Source: Terriglobia bacterium (GTDB lineage Bacteria; Acidobacteriota; Terriglobia; Bryobacterales; Bryobacteraceae). From it: a stretch of 45,582 bases of DNA. Each line of letters begins with the position of its first letter. Position 1 is the stretch's first letter. The stretch is from assembly GCA_020073365.1 (NCBI GenBank), contig JAIQFL010000045.1:1-45582 (forward strand), written 5' to 3'. Made by a program: the position numbers and the translations under genes. This document shows, in pieces, positions 33,518-41,696 of the stretch. The notes beneath the pieces are model-generated. The model was not told the DNA's origin and made no database searches. It saw nothing but the letters and a program-made list of their open reading frames with translations.

Positions 33518-34507
33518 TTGAAACTCGGGGTCATCCTGTTTCAACTGGGAGGGCCGGACTCGCTCGAGGCGATCGAGCCGTTCCTTTACAACCTGTTTTG
33601 CGATCCGGACATTATCGATTTTCCGTTCGCCCGCATCGCGCGCCAGCCGCTCGCCCGGCTGATCTCGTCGCGGCGCGCCAGGCATGTAGCGCATCACTAC
33701 GCGGAGATCGGGGGCAAAAGCCCCCTGCTGGAATACACCATGCGGCAGGCGAGCGCGCTCGAATCGGCGCTCCGCGCGGACTTCGATGCGCGTGTCGCAG
33801 TTGCCATGCGCTACTGGCGCCCATTCACCGAGGAAGCCATTCGCCAGATGGAGCGGTACGCGCCCGAGGAAGTGGTCCTGCTGCCGCTCTATCCCCAGTA
33901 TTCCAGAACCACCACGGGCAGCAGCCTGAACGAATGGGCGCGCCGTTTTCACCCCAATGGATGGAATCCGCGAGTGCATGTGGTCGAACAGTTTTACGAG
34001 GATCCTGCTTACCTGCACTCCGTGGTCGAGGCCGTCGATCGATCGATGGCCGGATTTCCCGACCCCGGCGAAGTCGATGTGGTCTTCAGCGCGCACAGCC
34101 TCCCAGTTTCGGTGGTGGAGAAGGGCGATCCTTATCGGAGGCAGATCGAGCGTACCGCCGAACTGGTGTGGGAACTCGGCCGTTGGCCCGCCCGCCGTCA
34201 CCTGTGCTATCAGAGCAAGGTGGGCGCTTCCAAGTGGTTGCGCCCGTCGATGCACGAAATCGTCAAGCGCCTGGCGGCCGAGGGACGCAAACACGTGCTG
34301 GTGGTTCCCATTTCGTTCGTGTCGGACCATGTCGAGACCCTGCACGAAATCGATATCGAACACCGCGAACAGGCACGCAGCCTGGGGATTCACGACTTCC
34401 GCATGGTTCCCGGGCTGAACGATTCGCCCTCGTTTATCGGAGCGCTCGCGGGGATGGTGCGGCGGTCGGTCGCGACCCCGGCCCACAGGCATGGCGGCTC
34501 CGTTTAA
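33518..34507 (+). CDS. hemH: Ferrochelatase
   Basis: Encodes 329 residues from TTG 33518, preceded by GGGAG with a 5-nt gap; no ATG is available before the conserved LGVILFQLGGPDSLEAIEPF. LYNLFCDPDIIDFPF, GGKSPLLEYT, VVLLPLYPQYSRTTTGSSL, FSAHSLP with the metal-binding His193 and HVETLHEID with Glu273 are the family's invariant blocks. The length matches monofunctional bacterial enzymes. It inserts ferrous iron into the porphyrin in the last step of haem synthesis (protoporphyrin- or coproporphyrin-type; the sequence alone does not tell me which). The remaining haem genes are not in the window. Confidence 0.95.
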   Translation: MKLGVILFQLGGPDSLEAIEPFLYNLFCDPDIIDFPFARIARQPLARLISSRRARHVAHHYAEIGGKSPLLEYTMRQASALESALRADFDARVAVAMRYWRPFTEEAIRQMERYAPEEVVLLPLYPQYSRTTTGSSLNEWARRFHPNGWNPRVHVVEQFYEDPAYLHSVVEAVDRSMAGFPDPGEVDVVFSAHSLPVSVVEKGDPYRRQIERTAELVWELGRWPARRHLCYQSKVGASKWLRPSMHEIVKRLAAEGRKHVLVVPISFVSDHVETLHEIDIEHREQARSLGIHDFRMVPGLNDSPSFIGALAGMVRRSVATPAHRHGGSV

Positions 34508-34542
34508 TCCAGCCAGGCGCGTTGAGTTCACGAAATAACGCG

Positions 34543-34560
34543 ACGGGCGGAACCGCCTGT
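34543..34560. repeat. GGCGGAACCGCC hairpin, degenerate family 1 half element
   Basis: ACGGGCGG-AA-CCGCCTGT forms an 8-bp stem with one mismatch and is followed by CCCACC, as in the right half of the 9480-9553 palindrome. It lies 35 bp after the ferrochelatase stop. Confidence 0.65.
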
Positions 34561-34605
34561 CCCACCGGCTTCGCCACAAGCGGTGAGCACAAGGTGGAAC
34601 CAGCC

Positions 34606-34634
34606 GTTGGCCTGTCGGCAAATTGCCGGCCAAC
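34606..34634. terminator. Hairpin between convergent hemH and cyclase genes
   Basis: GTTGGC (34606-34611) and CGGCAA pair with TTGCCG and GCCAAC, with a 4-nt bulge on the left side. It ends 3 nt before the stop of the convergent cyclase gene; no T-run is present. Confidence 0.4.
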
Positions 34635-34637
34635 CCG

Positions 34638-35576
34638 TCAAGGACACTGTGCCAGGAAGATCTCCAGGTCCTCAAAGGAGATCGCCCAGGCTGTCTTCGA
34701 CGCTTCGTAGCCCTTCAATACGACCTGGCGCCTCTGAAATGGCCCCATCGGTGCCAGGCCCAGTTCCGCGAAGGTTCTCTCGCCCAGAGCAACCCCCAGG
34801 CCGAGGCCTTTCGTCGCTGCCTCCAGCCGGAAGGCCGCATTCACGGTGTCACCCAACGCGGTGTACTCGAATCCGCCGAGGATCGCCGGACCTGTGTTGA
34901 CTCCCGCGCCAATGCGCAACGGGCCGGGCAAAGGCAGCAAGCGGCTGATCTCGGAGGTCGCCACATTGATTTCGTTGACGGCCCGCAGTGCGCGTACCAG
35001 CTCGGCCTGCAACTGGGTCCGGTTATCATGCACCCAGACCGCCATCACCGCATCGCCGATGTATTTCTGAGCCCAGCTACCCAGCCTCTGGGTGACCTGT
35101 CCCACCCGCAGAAACCAGGTACCGATGGCCTGGGAAAGCAGCGCTTCGGAAACCGTCTGCGCCAGCGGCGTGAAGTCGCGGATATCCACCACCACGATGG
35201 TCGCCAGGCTGTGGGTATGCATCTGCGTGGTGGGAGCGTTGCGATCATCGGTGCTGACCGCCGGGACCAGAGACCCCGCATACGCCGGATTGCGGAACGC
35301 CAGCTCCTGGTCGCCGAAAATCAGGCGATCCTTGTCGTTGAGGACCACCGGAAGGCTGACCCGATGATTGTTCACGAATGACCCATTGCGGCTGCCGAGA
35401 TCCACCAGCGAGAAATCGCCGGCATCTCTCCGTTGAATCAAGGCGTGCAGCCGCGAAACCGAGCGGCTGTCCAACATGACCGCGCAGCCGTCGCCCCGCC
35501 CTATGGCCCAAGACTGCCCTGCGGCCAAAGGGAACCGGCGCCCCCCGGCTTCCAGGGTCAGATATGCTTCCGACAT
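34638..35576 (-). CDS. FHA domain-class III adenylate/guanylate cyclase
   Basis: Encodes 312 residues from ATG 35576; a GTG four codons upstream is also possible. The FHA domain (about 5-95) has IGRGDG, SVSRLHALI and LGSRNGSFVNN, the phosphothreonine-binding loops. The cyclase domain (about 125-300) keeps the metal aspartates in VVVDIRDFTPLA and KYIGDAVMAVW, the Lys that reads adenine (QKYIGD), and GDTVNAAFRLE with the transition-state Asn and Arg. All catalytic positions are intact, so it should make cAMP as a homodimer. FHA would bring it to phosphorylated partners of a Ser/Thr kinase, none of which lies in the window. It is soluble and has no membrane segment. Confidence 0.93.
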   Translation of the reverse strand: MSEAYLTLEAGGRRFPLAAGQSWAIGRGDGCAVMLDSRSVSRLHALIQRRDAGDFSLVDLGSRNGSFVNNHRVSLPVVLNDKDRLIFGDQELAFRNPAYAGSLVPAVSTDDRNAPTTQMHTHSLATIVVVDIRDFTPLAQTVSEALLSQAIGTWFLRVGQVTQRLGSWAQKYIGDAVMAVWVHDNRTQLQAELVRALRAVNEINVATSEISRLLPLPGPLRIGAGVNTGPAILGGFEYTALGDTVNAAFRLEAATKGLGLGVALGERTFAELGLAPMGPFQRRQVVLKGYEASKTAWAISFEDLEIFLAQCP

Positions 35577-35759
35577 CGATGGGATCACTGATCACCAATT
35601 TAGCAAACCGGCCAGGTCTTTCTGAGCCAGGTTCTAAATCATTTGTTTTGTACTAGGACCGCCCACGTTTGGTACGTTTCGTGCGAATCTAGTCGGAGAT
35701 TTTTGGCCGCGCGGGACTACAATACTCTGAGAAGCGCCGGTAATTACCAGGACAATTGG

Positions 35760-36029
35760 ATGGCGATTACGCACATTTTCATTTATTTGCAATTGCTGGA
35801 TCTCCTTACCACGTTGGTGGGGTTCAAGTTAGGGGCGGCCGAAGCGAGCCCTTTCATTCGCATCCTCATGCAAGCGGGCCCCGCCGTGGGAGTAATTGCA
35901 TCTAAGCTGGTAGCCCTGGTCCTGGGTGGAGTATGTGTCTACGCGAAAAAGTACAACCTGATCCGGTGGATTTCATACTGGTACGCGGCACTGATAGTGT
36001 GGAACCTGATGGTCATGCTCACCGCATAA
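35760..36029 (+). CDS. Small membrane protein, DUF5658-like
   Basis: Encodes 89 residues from ATG 35760; the frame continues upstream but codes for unlikely sequence. Three hydrophobic segments are visible: THIFIYLQLLDLLTTLVGFK, GPAVGVIASKLVALVLGGVC and YWYAALIVWNLMVMLT. The block LQLLDLLTTLVGFKLGAAEA followed by SPF matches the DUF5658 pattern 'xxDxxTTxxxLxxGxxExNPx'. TACAAT at 35718-35723 could be its -10 element. No ribosome site is apparent. Function unknown; it lies alone between convergent or divergent neighbours. Confidence 0.72.
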   Translation: MAITHIFIYLQLLDLLTTLVGFKLGAAEASPFIRILMQAGPAVGVIASKLVALVLGGVCVYAKKYNLIRWISYWYAALIVWNLMVMLTA

Positions 36030-36065
36030 TGGGAGGAGCTCGAAGGAGCGCGTACGTGAGCGCGG

Positions 36066-36109
36066 CGGGGAGAGGCGCTGCCCATCCGACGACGGGGAGA
36101 GGCGCTGCC
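36066..36109. repeat. 17-nt direct repeat, period 27
   Basis: CGGGGAGAGGCGCTGCC occurs exactly at 36066-36082 and 36093-36109, in the 141-bp gap between the convergent genes at 36029 and 36171. I saw no third copy nearby. Confidence 0.7.
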
Positions 36110-36170
36110 AGTGTGCTCCCGGCATGCGCGGCCCAGCCCCAAAGGGTGGCAATCCGCTCCTGAATGGCTC

Positions 36171-37142
36171 CTAGGTCTTCTCCAGTCGCACGCGGCGAAG
36201 TTCGGGCAACAGCTCAAATGGCGTGGCAACCGACGCAATGCTCTCCCCAGTCTGGCGGATGTTTTGCTCGGCCAGGCGTGGTTCCGCGTCCCCCGAGGCC
36301 AGACGCAGATAGCCGAGCTTGTAGGGGTCGATGTGCATGATGCGGCAACACGTGGCATCCACGGAAACCGGATCGCGGCCCGCGACCAGGACCCCTACGC
36401 GCTTCGCCACGCCCTGGATCGGACCGTTTCCTTCCATGCCAACCACTCCATCGACGATCGCGAACTGCCGCGGAAAGGCCGCATGCAGATCGGCGATCGA
36501 CTCCTCGATGCCGGCCCAGTGGAGCACGTTTTTGGGCCACCCGTAGACGCCGCCCGGCACTGTTCCGAAGAGGTTTTTCATGGAGAGCGTGGCGCCGGTC
36601 CAGTGGTGAGTCTTCATCTTGGGCATGGAGACCAGCAGATCGGCCCCCAGGGCGGTGTTGGGGAGATACAGCTTCTCCAGGCGCGAGAACTGGTGGCTGG
36701 GGCGAATGCGGGTGACCTCATCCAGGTTGAGGTCTACGAACAGATCTTCGAAACCGGGAACGACCTTGAAGTACCCGGCGGCATCGGCAAGGTCCAGAGT
36801 GTTGCGGCGGTGGCCGGGACCTTCGGCGATGCGGACGCTGGATGCGCCCAACGCACGGAAGGCCTCCAAGGCGGCGTGCACCACGATGGGATTCGTATTG
36901 ATGCTGCTCTGGGGCTCGAATTCCACCAGGTTGGGTTTGAGAAGGACACTACGGCCGCGGACATCCAATGGATGCTCGGCCAGGAGCCGGCGCATGGTTC
37001 CATAGATGGTCTGGTCGTAGGCCGGGGCGCGGAGAATCGAGACGGTAGACGGAACCACTGGCCGAGGCTTGCCGCAACCGGTGAGGCAGAGGGCGCCGGC
37101 TGACGCGGCCAACCATTCTCGTCGGGTAAACTTGGGAATCAT
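36171..37142 (-). CDS. DUF362 protein, exported
   Basis: Encodes 323 residues. RREWLAASAGALCLTGCGKP is a twin-arginine-like signal with a lipobox cysteine (LTGC), so it may be a Tat lipoprotein. The DUF362 core follows: VLLKPNLVEF, INTNPIVVHAALEAFRALGA, VRIAEGPGHRRNT, LLVSMPKMKTHHWTGATLSM with KNLFG, VDGVVGMEGNGP and VAGRDPVSVDATCCRIM. It lacks the 4Fe-4S ferredoxin domain that some DUF362 proteins carry. Function unknown; redox roles have been proposed for the family. Only 3 nt separate it from the terpene-cyclase-repeat gene upstream, so they are one operon. Confidence 0.9.
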   Translation of the reverse strand: MIPKFTRREWLAASAGALCLTGCGKPRPVVPSTVSILRAPAYDQTIYGTMRRLLAEHPLDVRGRSVLLKPNLVEFEPQSSINTNPIVVHAALEAFRALGASSVRIAEGPGHRRNTLDLADAAGYFKVVPGFEDLFVDLNLDEVTRIRPSHQFSRLEKLYLPNTALGADLLVSMPKMKTHHWTGATLSMKNLFGTVPGGVYGWPKNVLHWAGIEESIADLHAAFPRQFAIVDGVVGMEGNGPIQGVAKRVGVLVAGRDPVSVDATCCRIMHIDPYKLGYLRLASGDAEPRLAEQNIRQTGESIASVATPFELLPELRRVRLEKT

Positions 37143-37145
37143 TCA

Positions 37146-38003
37146 TCAACCCCAAAGAGGCTCATGTCCCCGCTCGATCCCGCTGACGAGCAGTTCGAGG
37201 GACGCGTCGGGAAGGGTGCGATAGGCCACCTCGGGAGGAGGACAGTAACCGGCCGGCAATTGCCCATGGGCCAGCAGACCCAACCGCAGCCAGTTCAGCC
37301 CGTCCGCGGATCGGCATTCCTTCAGAAAACTCTTGGCCACCCCCAGAGCGCGCTCCACCTCAGGCGAGGACTGGCCCCGCAGGGCAGCCAGCCCCATCCC
37401 GGTGGTTTCAGGGTACGGACGCGACTCGTAGCCCAAGGCGCGCACCGCACCATGGTTCCAGCCACCGTCCCGGCACATGTGGTTCAGAAGGAACCGCTGG
37501 CCGCCGTCAATGCGGTTGCGGACAGTGGGGGAAGCATTGCGGCGGCTTTCCTTCTGCAGAGCGAGGACCGCCAGGGCAGTGGGCCCGACCCAGGCAGCCG
37601 CGCCCGGCATCCAGGGCCATCCGGGGGATGCCTGATCGGCAGGCAGAGGGTGACCCAGGAGCCGCTCCCGGACCCTGTAGAGGAAGGTGGATTCCTGACC
37701 GATGGTTCCCAAGAGCCACTGGATGGCGCGGGAGTGGACGGCACTTCCAAGGTGCTCGGGGGGGAGGAGCGCGACTAAGGCGGTGACCCACGCGCTCTCA
37801 TCGACGCCGGTCTGGGGCGGCCAGCCGCCGTCGGGCCGTTGTGTGCGAAGGATCCAGTCGAGGCCCCGCCTGGCGGGCTCCATCCGCCCCGCGGCGAGCA
37901 GGGCCAGGAGGGTATAGACCGTCGGTTCCGTCCAGGAGCGTCCGCGGATGTAAGGCCAGCCGCCATCGGGGTTCTGCTTGCTAACGAGGACGTCAATCGA
38001 CAT
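37146..38003 (-). CDS. Terpene-cyclase/prenyltransferase-repeat protein without catalytic motif
   Basis: Encodes 285 residues from ATG 38003; the frame is open for 29 more codons upstream, but ATG 38003 begins the conserved part. QW-type repeats mark an alpha-alpha barrel: SKQNPDGGWPYIRG, RTQRPDGGWPPQTG and NHMCRDGGWNHGA, with intervening helices such as TVYTLLALLAAGRMEPARRG. The family includes squalene-hopene cyclase and protein prenyltransferase beta subunits (600 and 350 residues). Here the barrel is short, and neither the cyclase DxDD motif nor the zinc ligands of prenyltransferases are seen, so catalysis is doubtful. It is followed after 3 nt by the DUF362 gene and lies downstream of the Tad operon on the same strand. 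Confidence 0.85.
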   Translation of the reverse strand: MSIDVLVSKQNPDGGWPYIRGRSWTEPTVYTLLALLAAGRMEPARRGLDWILRTQRPDGGWPPQTGVDESAWVTALVALLPPEHLGSAVHSRAIQWLLGTIGQESTFLYRVRERLLGHPLPADQASPGWPWMPGAAAWVGPTALAVLALQKESRRNASPTVRNRIDGGQRFLLNHMCRDGGWNHGAVRALGYESRPYPETTGMGLAALRGQSSPEVERALGVAKSFLKECRSADGLNWLRLGLLAHGQLPAGYCPPPEVAYRTLPDASLELLVSGIERGHEPLWG

Positions 38004-38093
38004 AAAAGCCCGGGCGGCCGGGATAGAATCACAGGCCGGCGGAGGAAGCGCCGCGGGGCGATCTCTCACGCAGCCTCGAAAACCCGGCACATT

Positions 38094-38189
38094 TTAGCGG
38101 GCGGTCCGGTGTTTGCGGCGACGCGACAGAAGCATGACCAGCGTGACGCCCGCCCCCAGCCAGCAGGATCCTTGAATCGCGATGTCCAT
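38094..38189 (-). CDS. Single-pass membrane microprotein 2 (31 aa)
   Basis: Encodes 31 residues: MDIAIQGSCWLGAGVTLVML, then LSRRRKHRTAR. One hydrophobic helix (about 9-21) is followed by a basic tail, which predicts N-out/C-in topology. AAAGGAGTAGAG-ATG is an excellent ribosome binding site. It resembles microprotein 1 (38286-38384) in length, in the shared 'AIQ ... W' segment, the helix and the RRRK/RKRK tail. The pair looks like a duplication. It lies 96 nt downstream of microprotein 1 and probably belongs to the Tad transcript. Function unknown. Confidence 0.6.
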   Translation of the reverse strand: MDIAIQGSCWLGAGVTLVMLLSRRRKHRTAR

Positions 38190-38214
38190 TCTCTACTCCT
38201 TTCGATGTGGTTAT

Positions 38215-38278
38215 GTGGCGCAGGCAGTCCGACCGGCCCTCCGCTCGAGGCGTGCCGCCGTAAGATGGCTTGCGCCAC
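38215..38278. repeat. Imperfect inverted repeat between the microprotein genes
   Basis: GTGGCGCAGGC (38215-38225) and GCTTGCGCCAC (38268-38278) are 11-nt inverted arms with one mismatch. The right-arm sequence recurs exactly once at 14802-14812. It could be a dispersed repeat or a processing hairpin. Confidence 0.55.
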
Positions 38279-38285
38279 GTGAGGG

Positions 38286-38384
38286 TTAGCCTTGTCTCCG
38301 GGCCTTGCGCTTGCGTAGAAAGATGAATAGGGCGCCGCCGGCTACGAGCCAGATCAAAGCTTGAATCGCTGTGCTAGGGTTCAT
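38286..38384 (-). CDS. Single-pass membrane microprotein 1 (32 aa)
   Basis: Encodes 32 residues: MNPSTAIQALIWLVAGGALF, then IFLRKRKARRQG. The middle is one membrane helix (about 9-23) and the end is strongly basic. ACAAGGAGAAACAACC-ATG gives a strong Shine-Dalgarno sequence. Only 18 nt separate it from the tadC stop, so it is cotranscribed with the Tad operon. It is not a Flp pilin: there is no GxxxxEY processing site. A second, related gene follows. Candidate role as a small subunit of the Tad membrane platform is inference. Confidence 0.65.
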   Translation of the reverse strand: MNPSTAIQALIWLVAGGALFIFLRKRKARRQG

Positions 38385-38402
38385 GGTTGTTTCTCCTTGT
38401 GT

Positions 38403-39350
38403 TTAGTGCATCATTTTCATCATCGGGAATAGGTTCTTAAATACCATCAAAAGGCCCGGGCCGGCCGCTACGATCAGCATGGACGGCAGAATGAAAAAGA
38501 AGATCGGGAAGACCAGCTTCACGCCAACCTTCCCGGCCCGCTCTTCGGCTTCCTGCCGCCGGCGGGTGCGCATGAAATCGGAGTGGACGCGCAAAGACTC
38601 GCCCATGCTGGTGCCGAAGCGGTCGCTCTGTACCAGGATGGCCACGAGCTTACGCAATTCCGGTTCGCCGGTGCGTTCCGCAAGGTTTCGCAGGGCGTCG
38701 GCGCGGCGCTTGCCGGCGCGCATTTCGAGGGTCATCAGCGACAGCTCTTCGCTGAGTTGCGGGTGGCTCACTTGCAACTCGCGCGCCACGTGCTGCATGG
38801 CCATATCGAGGCCCAGGCCGGCTTCGATCGAAACCACCAACAGATCCAGGGCGTCCGGCAGCGAGAGGCGCAGGATTTCCTGACGCTTCTTGCCCTTTCT
38901 CTTCAGGATCATTTGGGGGAGCATCCATCCCAGGAGACATCCGAACATAATCAGCAGGATGTTCAACGCCGGGTTTGCCGGCATGCTGCCCGTCATCATC
39001 AGGCACAGCACCAGCATCATCGCGGCGCCGACGAACCGGATGCCGTAGAACACCGAGACGGCGTGCTCGGAGCGGAAGCCCGCCTGCAACAACAGCATCT
39101 TCAGAGTGGCGGTGTCGGTCGCGGACGTGGGCACCTTGGAACCCAGGGTCTGTAGAAATGTGACCAGGGTGCTGGGTTCGGACTCGGCCTGTCCGCCTGT
39201 CGCAAAGCGGGCGCGCTCGTCGCTGATGACGGGCGTTCCGAGTTGTTTGAGAAAGCGGCCGGGCCTGTAATAGATGCGGTAGCCGACCCAGGTCAGCCCG
39301 ATCATCATCATGAAAAACGCGCACGTGGTCAATATCAGTGGATGGTCCAT
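38403..39350 (-). CDS. tadC: Tad pilus inner-membrane platform protein TadC (T2SS GspF family)
   Basis: Encodes 315 residues with an N-terminal helix (ILTTCAFFMMMIGLTWVGYR), two middle helices (around 75-125) and a C-terminal helix (FPIFFFILPSMLIVAAGPGL). Between them lies the GspF/TadC domain: LPDALDLLVVSIEAGLGLDM, AMQHVARELQ, EELSLMTLEMRAGKRRADAL, and LVAILVQSDRFGTSMGESLR. With TadB it forms the inner-membrane platform on which the ATPase TadA works to build Flp pili. It begins 1 nt after the tadB stop. It is the last recognised Tad gene in the operon, followed after 18 nt by a microprotein gene. Confidence 0.94.
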   Translation of the reverse strand: MDHPLILTTCAFFMMMIGLTWVGYRIYYRPGRFLKQLGTPVISDERARFATGGQAESEPSTLVTFLQTLGSKVPTSATDTATLKMLLLQAGFRSEHAVSVFYGIRFVGAAMMLVLCLMMTGSMPANPALNILLIMFGCLLGWMLPQMILKRKGKKRQEILRLSLPDALDLLVVSIEAGLGLDMAMQHVARELQVSHPQLSEELSLMTLEMRAGKRRADALRNLAERTGEPELRKLVAILVQSDRFGTSMGESLRVHSDFMRTRRRQEAEERAGKVGVKLVFPIFFFILPSMLIVAAGPGLLMVFKNLFPMMKMMH

Positions 39351-39351
39351 A

Positions 39352-40320
39352 TCACACCTTGATGTTGATGATCTTCTTGATCCAGAGATTGCCCAGGATC
39401 TGCGCGATCACGGCCCCGGCGATCAGTTTCCTGCCGTCCGGATCGTCTCCCATGCCCTGCAAATATCCCGGCGCGACCAGCAGCAGGCCGACCATGGTGG
39501 CGATCGGCAACACGGTGAGGATGGTGGCGGTCATGCGGCCATGGGCACTGGCTGCCTTGACTTGGCCTTTCAACCGGAAGCGTTCCCGAATCACGTAGGC
39601 CAGGCGCTGCAGAATCTCGCTCAAGTTGCCGCCGGTCTGGCGTTGCAACATAACCGACGAGGTAAAGAAGCGGACATCCAGCAGCGGCACGCGCGCGTTG
39701 AAATTGCCCATGGCGGTTTCGAGCGGGGCGCCCAGGTTTTGCTCGTTGAACAGGGCCCGGAATTCCTGGCCCAGAGGATCGGGCATTTCCTCGCCGAGCA
39801 TCTCCAGGCTGATCGTAAAAGCGTGGCCCGCCCGCATGGAGCGCGCCAGAAAGTCCAGCGACTCGGGGAACTGTTCCTCCAGTGTGTCCAGCCGCTTCCG
39901 GCGCTTTCGCCGGACATAAACGTAAGGAAGCGAGCCGAAAGCCGCGGCTAGCACGACGCCGGCGGTGGCGCCGGCCACCGCAAACGGCATGGTCAGGCCG
40001 AAGAACAAGCCGGCGGCCGCCGTGCAGGCCATCATGACCAGCAGCCGGTTGGAGGACCAGGTGAGGCCGGCCTGGGCGATCTGCTGCTGTGCATGCTTGG
40101 AAAAGTGCAGCGAAGCGACCACCTGCTTGAAGCCGGTGGGCTGATCCGGCTCGATCTCCTTGAGAAGGTTGGTCAGGATGACCACCTCCTCGCCGGCGGC
40201 GGTTTGCAGCATCCCCACGACCTGGCTTTTGCGGCGCAAGTCGAGGATCTTATTTCCTACAGTCGCCACCACGACGACGAGGACGAAAACAATGGCGAAG
40301 GAGATCAGTATTACGGACAT
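39352..40320 (-). CDS. tadB: Tad pilus inner-membrane platform protein TadB (T2SS GspF family)
   Basis: Encodes 322 residues with an N-terminal anchor ([20 protein letters not shown]), two helices at about 90-135 and one at the end. The GspF domain contains RLDTLEEQFPESLDFLARSM, RAGHAFTISLEMLGEEMPD, LGQEFRALFNEQNLG, and VMLQRQTGGNLSEILQRLAY. The ATG overlaps the tadA stop by 1 nt (TGATG), and tadC follows after 1 nt, so translation is coupled along the set. It is the paralogue of TadC and should pair with it in the membrane platform. Confidence 0.94.
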   Translation of the reverse strand: MSVILISFAIVFVLVVVVATVGNKILDLRRKSQVVGMLQTAAGEEVVILTNLLKEIEPDQPTGFKQVVASLHFSKHAQQQIAQAGLTWSSNRLLVMMACTAAAGLFFGLTMPFAVAGATAGVVLAAAFGSLPYVYVRRKRRKRLDTLEEQFPESLDFLARSMRAGHAFTISLEMLGEEMPDPLGQEFRALFNEQNLGAPLETAMGNFNARVPLLDVRFFTSSVMLQRQTGGNLSEILQRLAYVIRERFRLKGQVKAASAHGRMTATILTVLPIATMVGLLLVAPGYLQGMGDDPDGRKLIAGAVIAQILGNLWIKKIINIKV

Positions 40321-41681
40321 CAGTTAATCTCCACAACGGTTTGGAAAAGCTGGGGCGGAAGAGCAATGCCGCACTGTTTGAGCCTCTCGTAGAACTTAGG
40401 ACGGATGCCAGTGGCCCGGAATCGGCCCAGCACTCTGCCATTCTCGCTGATGCCGGTCTTCTCGAAGAGAAAGACGTCCTGCAGCGTGATAATATCCTGC
40501 TCCATGCCGACCACTTCGGTGATGTGGGTAACGCGGCGGCTACCATCGCTGAAACGCGCTACCTGCACGAACAGATTGACGGCCGAAGCAATTTGTTGGC
40601 GGATGGAGCGGATGCCCATGTTGGCATTGGCCATGCCCACCATGACTTCGAGGCGGCCCAGGCCGTCGCGGGGAGTGTTGGCGTGGATGGTGGTGAGCGA
40701 TCCATCATGGCCCGTGTTCATGGCCTGCAACATGTCCAGGGCCTCCTCCGAACGGACCTCGCCGACGATGATGCGGTCGGGCCGCATACGGAGGGCATTG
40801 ATCACCAGTTGACGGATGTGAATGGCGCCCTGGCCTTCCACGTTGGCGGGCCGGGTCTCCATGCGGGCGACGTGGGTCTGCTGCAGCTTCAATTCCGCGG
40901 CATCTTCAATGGTCACGATGCGCTCGTCTTCCGGAATATAGGAGGAGAGCGCGTTCAACAGGGTGGTCTTACCAGAGCCGGTGCCGCCGCAGATCAGGAT
41001 GTTCAGCCGGGCTTTGACGCAGCCCTTGAGCAGTTCCAGCATGCCTTCGGTCAGGGTCAGCTTGGCCACCAGGTCTTCGCCCTTCAGTCCATAACGCCCG
41101 AAACGGCGGATGGAAAGCAGGGCTCCATCAACGGCCACCGGCGGAATGGCGGCGTTCACGCGGGAGCCATCCGGCAGGCGGGCATCCACCAGGGGAGACG
41201 ATTCATCCACGCGCCGGCCCACCCGCGACACGATTTTCTCGATAATGCGCAGCAGGTGGGATTCATCCTTGAACTCCACCGGGGTGCGGTAGAGCTTGCC
41301 GGCTCGTTCCACGTAGACCAGCTTGGCGGTGGTCACCAGGATGTCCGAAACGGTGGGGTCCTGGAGCAGCGGCTCGAGGGGGCCCAGTCCGAATACTTCA
41401 TCCAAGATCTCTTCGATGACGCGGTCCTTTTCCACCAGGGAAAGGGGCGTCTTCTCCTCCTCCACCAACTTGGCCACCGCCGAGCGGATCTCCGCGCGGA
41501 CACGCTCGCCGGCCATCGACGAAAGCGCCTCCAGGTTGATCCGGTCCAGCAGCTTGCGGTGCAGCGTGAACTTCAGATCCTGGTACTCGGGAGTGTAGCC
41601 CTCGCGGTTGAAGAGGCGATTCACCCACCCGGTCTCCGCCTTGTCGCCCGATCTCGGTATACGATCGATAACTGCCGGCAT
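40320..41681 (-). CDS. tadA: Tad pilus assembly ATPase TadA/CpaF
   Basis: Encodes 453 residues. The N-terminal domain (about 35-200) includes [20 protein letters not shown], then [16 protein letters not shown], and [20 protein letters not shown]. The ATPase core follows: Walker [10 protein letters not shown] (232-240), the Asp box [14 protein letters not shown], a Walker B region [20 protein letters not shown], and the His box [18 protein letters not shown]. It is a hexameric cytoplasmic secretion ATPase of the VirB11-like type, powering Flp pilus extension and, in some species, retraction. It lies 15 nt downstream of tadZ. All active-site motifs are intact. Confidence 0.96.
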   Translation of the reverse strand: MPAVIDRIPRSGDKAETGWVNRLFNREGYTPEYQDLKFTLHRKLLDRINLEALSSMAGERVRAEIRSAVAKLVEEEKTPLSLVEKDRVIEEILDEVFGLGPLEPLLQDPTVSDILVTTAKLVYVERAGKLYRTPVEFKDESHLLRIIEKIVSRVGRRVDESSPLVDARLPDGSRVNAAIPPVAVDGALLSIRRFGRYGLKGEDLVAKLTLTEGMLELLKGCVKARLNILICGGTGSGKTTLLNALSSYIPEDERIVTIEDAAELKLQQTHVARMETRPANVEGQGAIHIRQLVINALRMRPDRIIVGEVRSEEALDMLQAMNTGHDGSLTTIHANTPRDGLGRLEVMVGMANANMGIRSIRQQIASAVNLFVQVARFSDGSRRVTHITEVVGMEQDIITLQDVFLFEKTGISENGRVLGRFRATGIRPKFYERLKQCGIALPPQLFQTVVEIN

Positions 41682-41696
41682 AATAAGTTAGTCCCC

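Noticed and set aside
38286-38384. Microprotein 1 as a Flp pilin
   Set aside because: At 32 residues it is too short, and it lacks the Gly-x4-Glu-Tyr processing site and the following long hydrophobic helix of Flp pilins.
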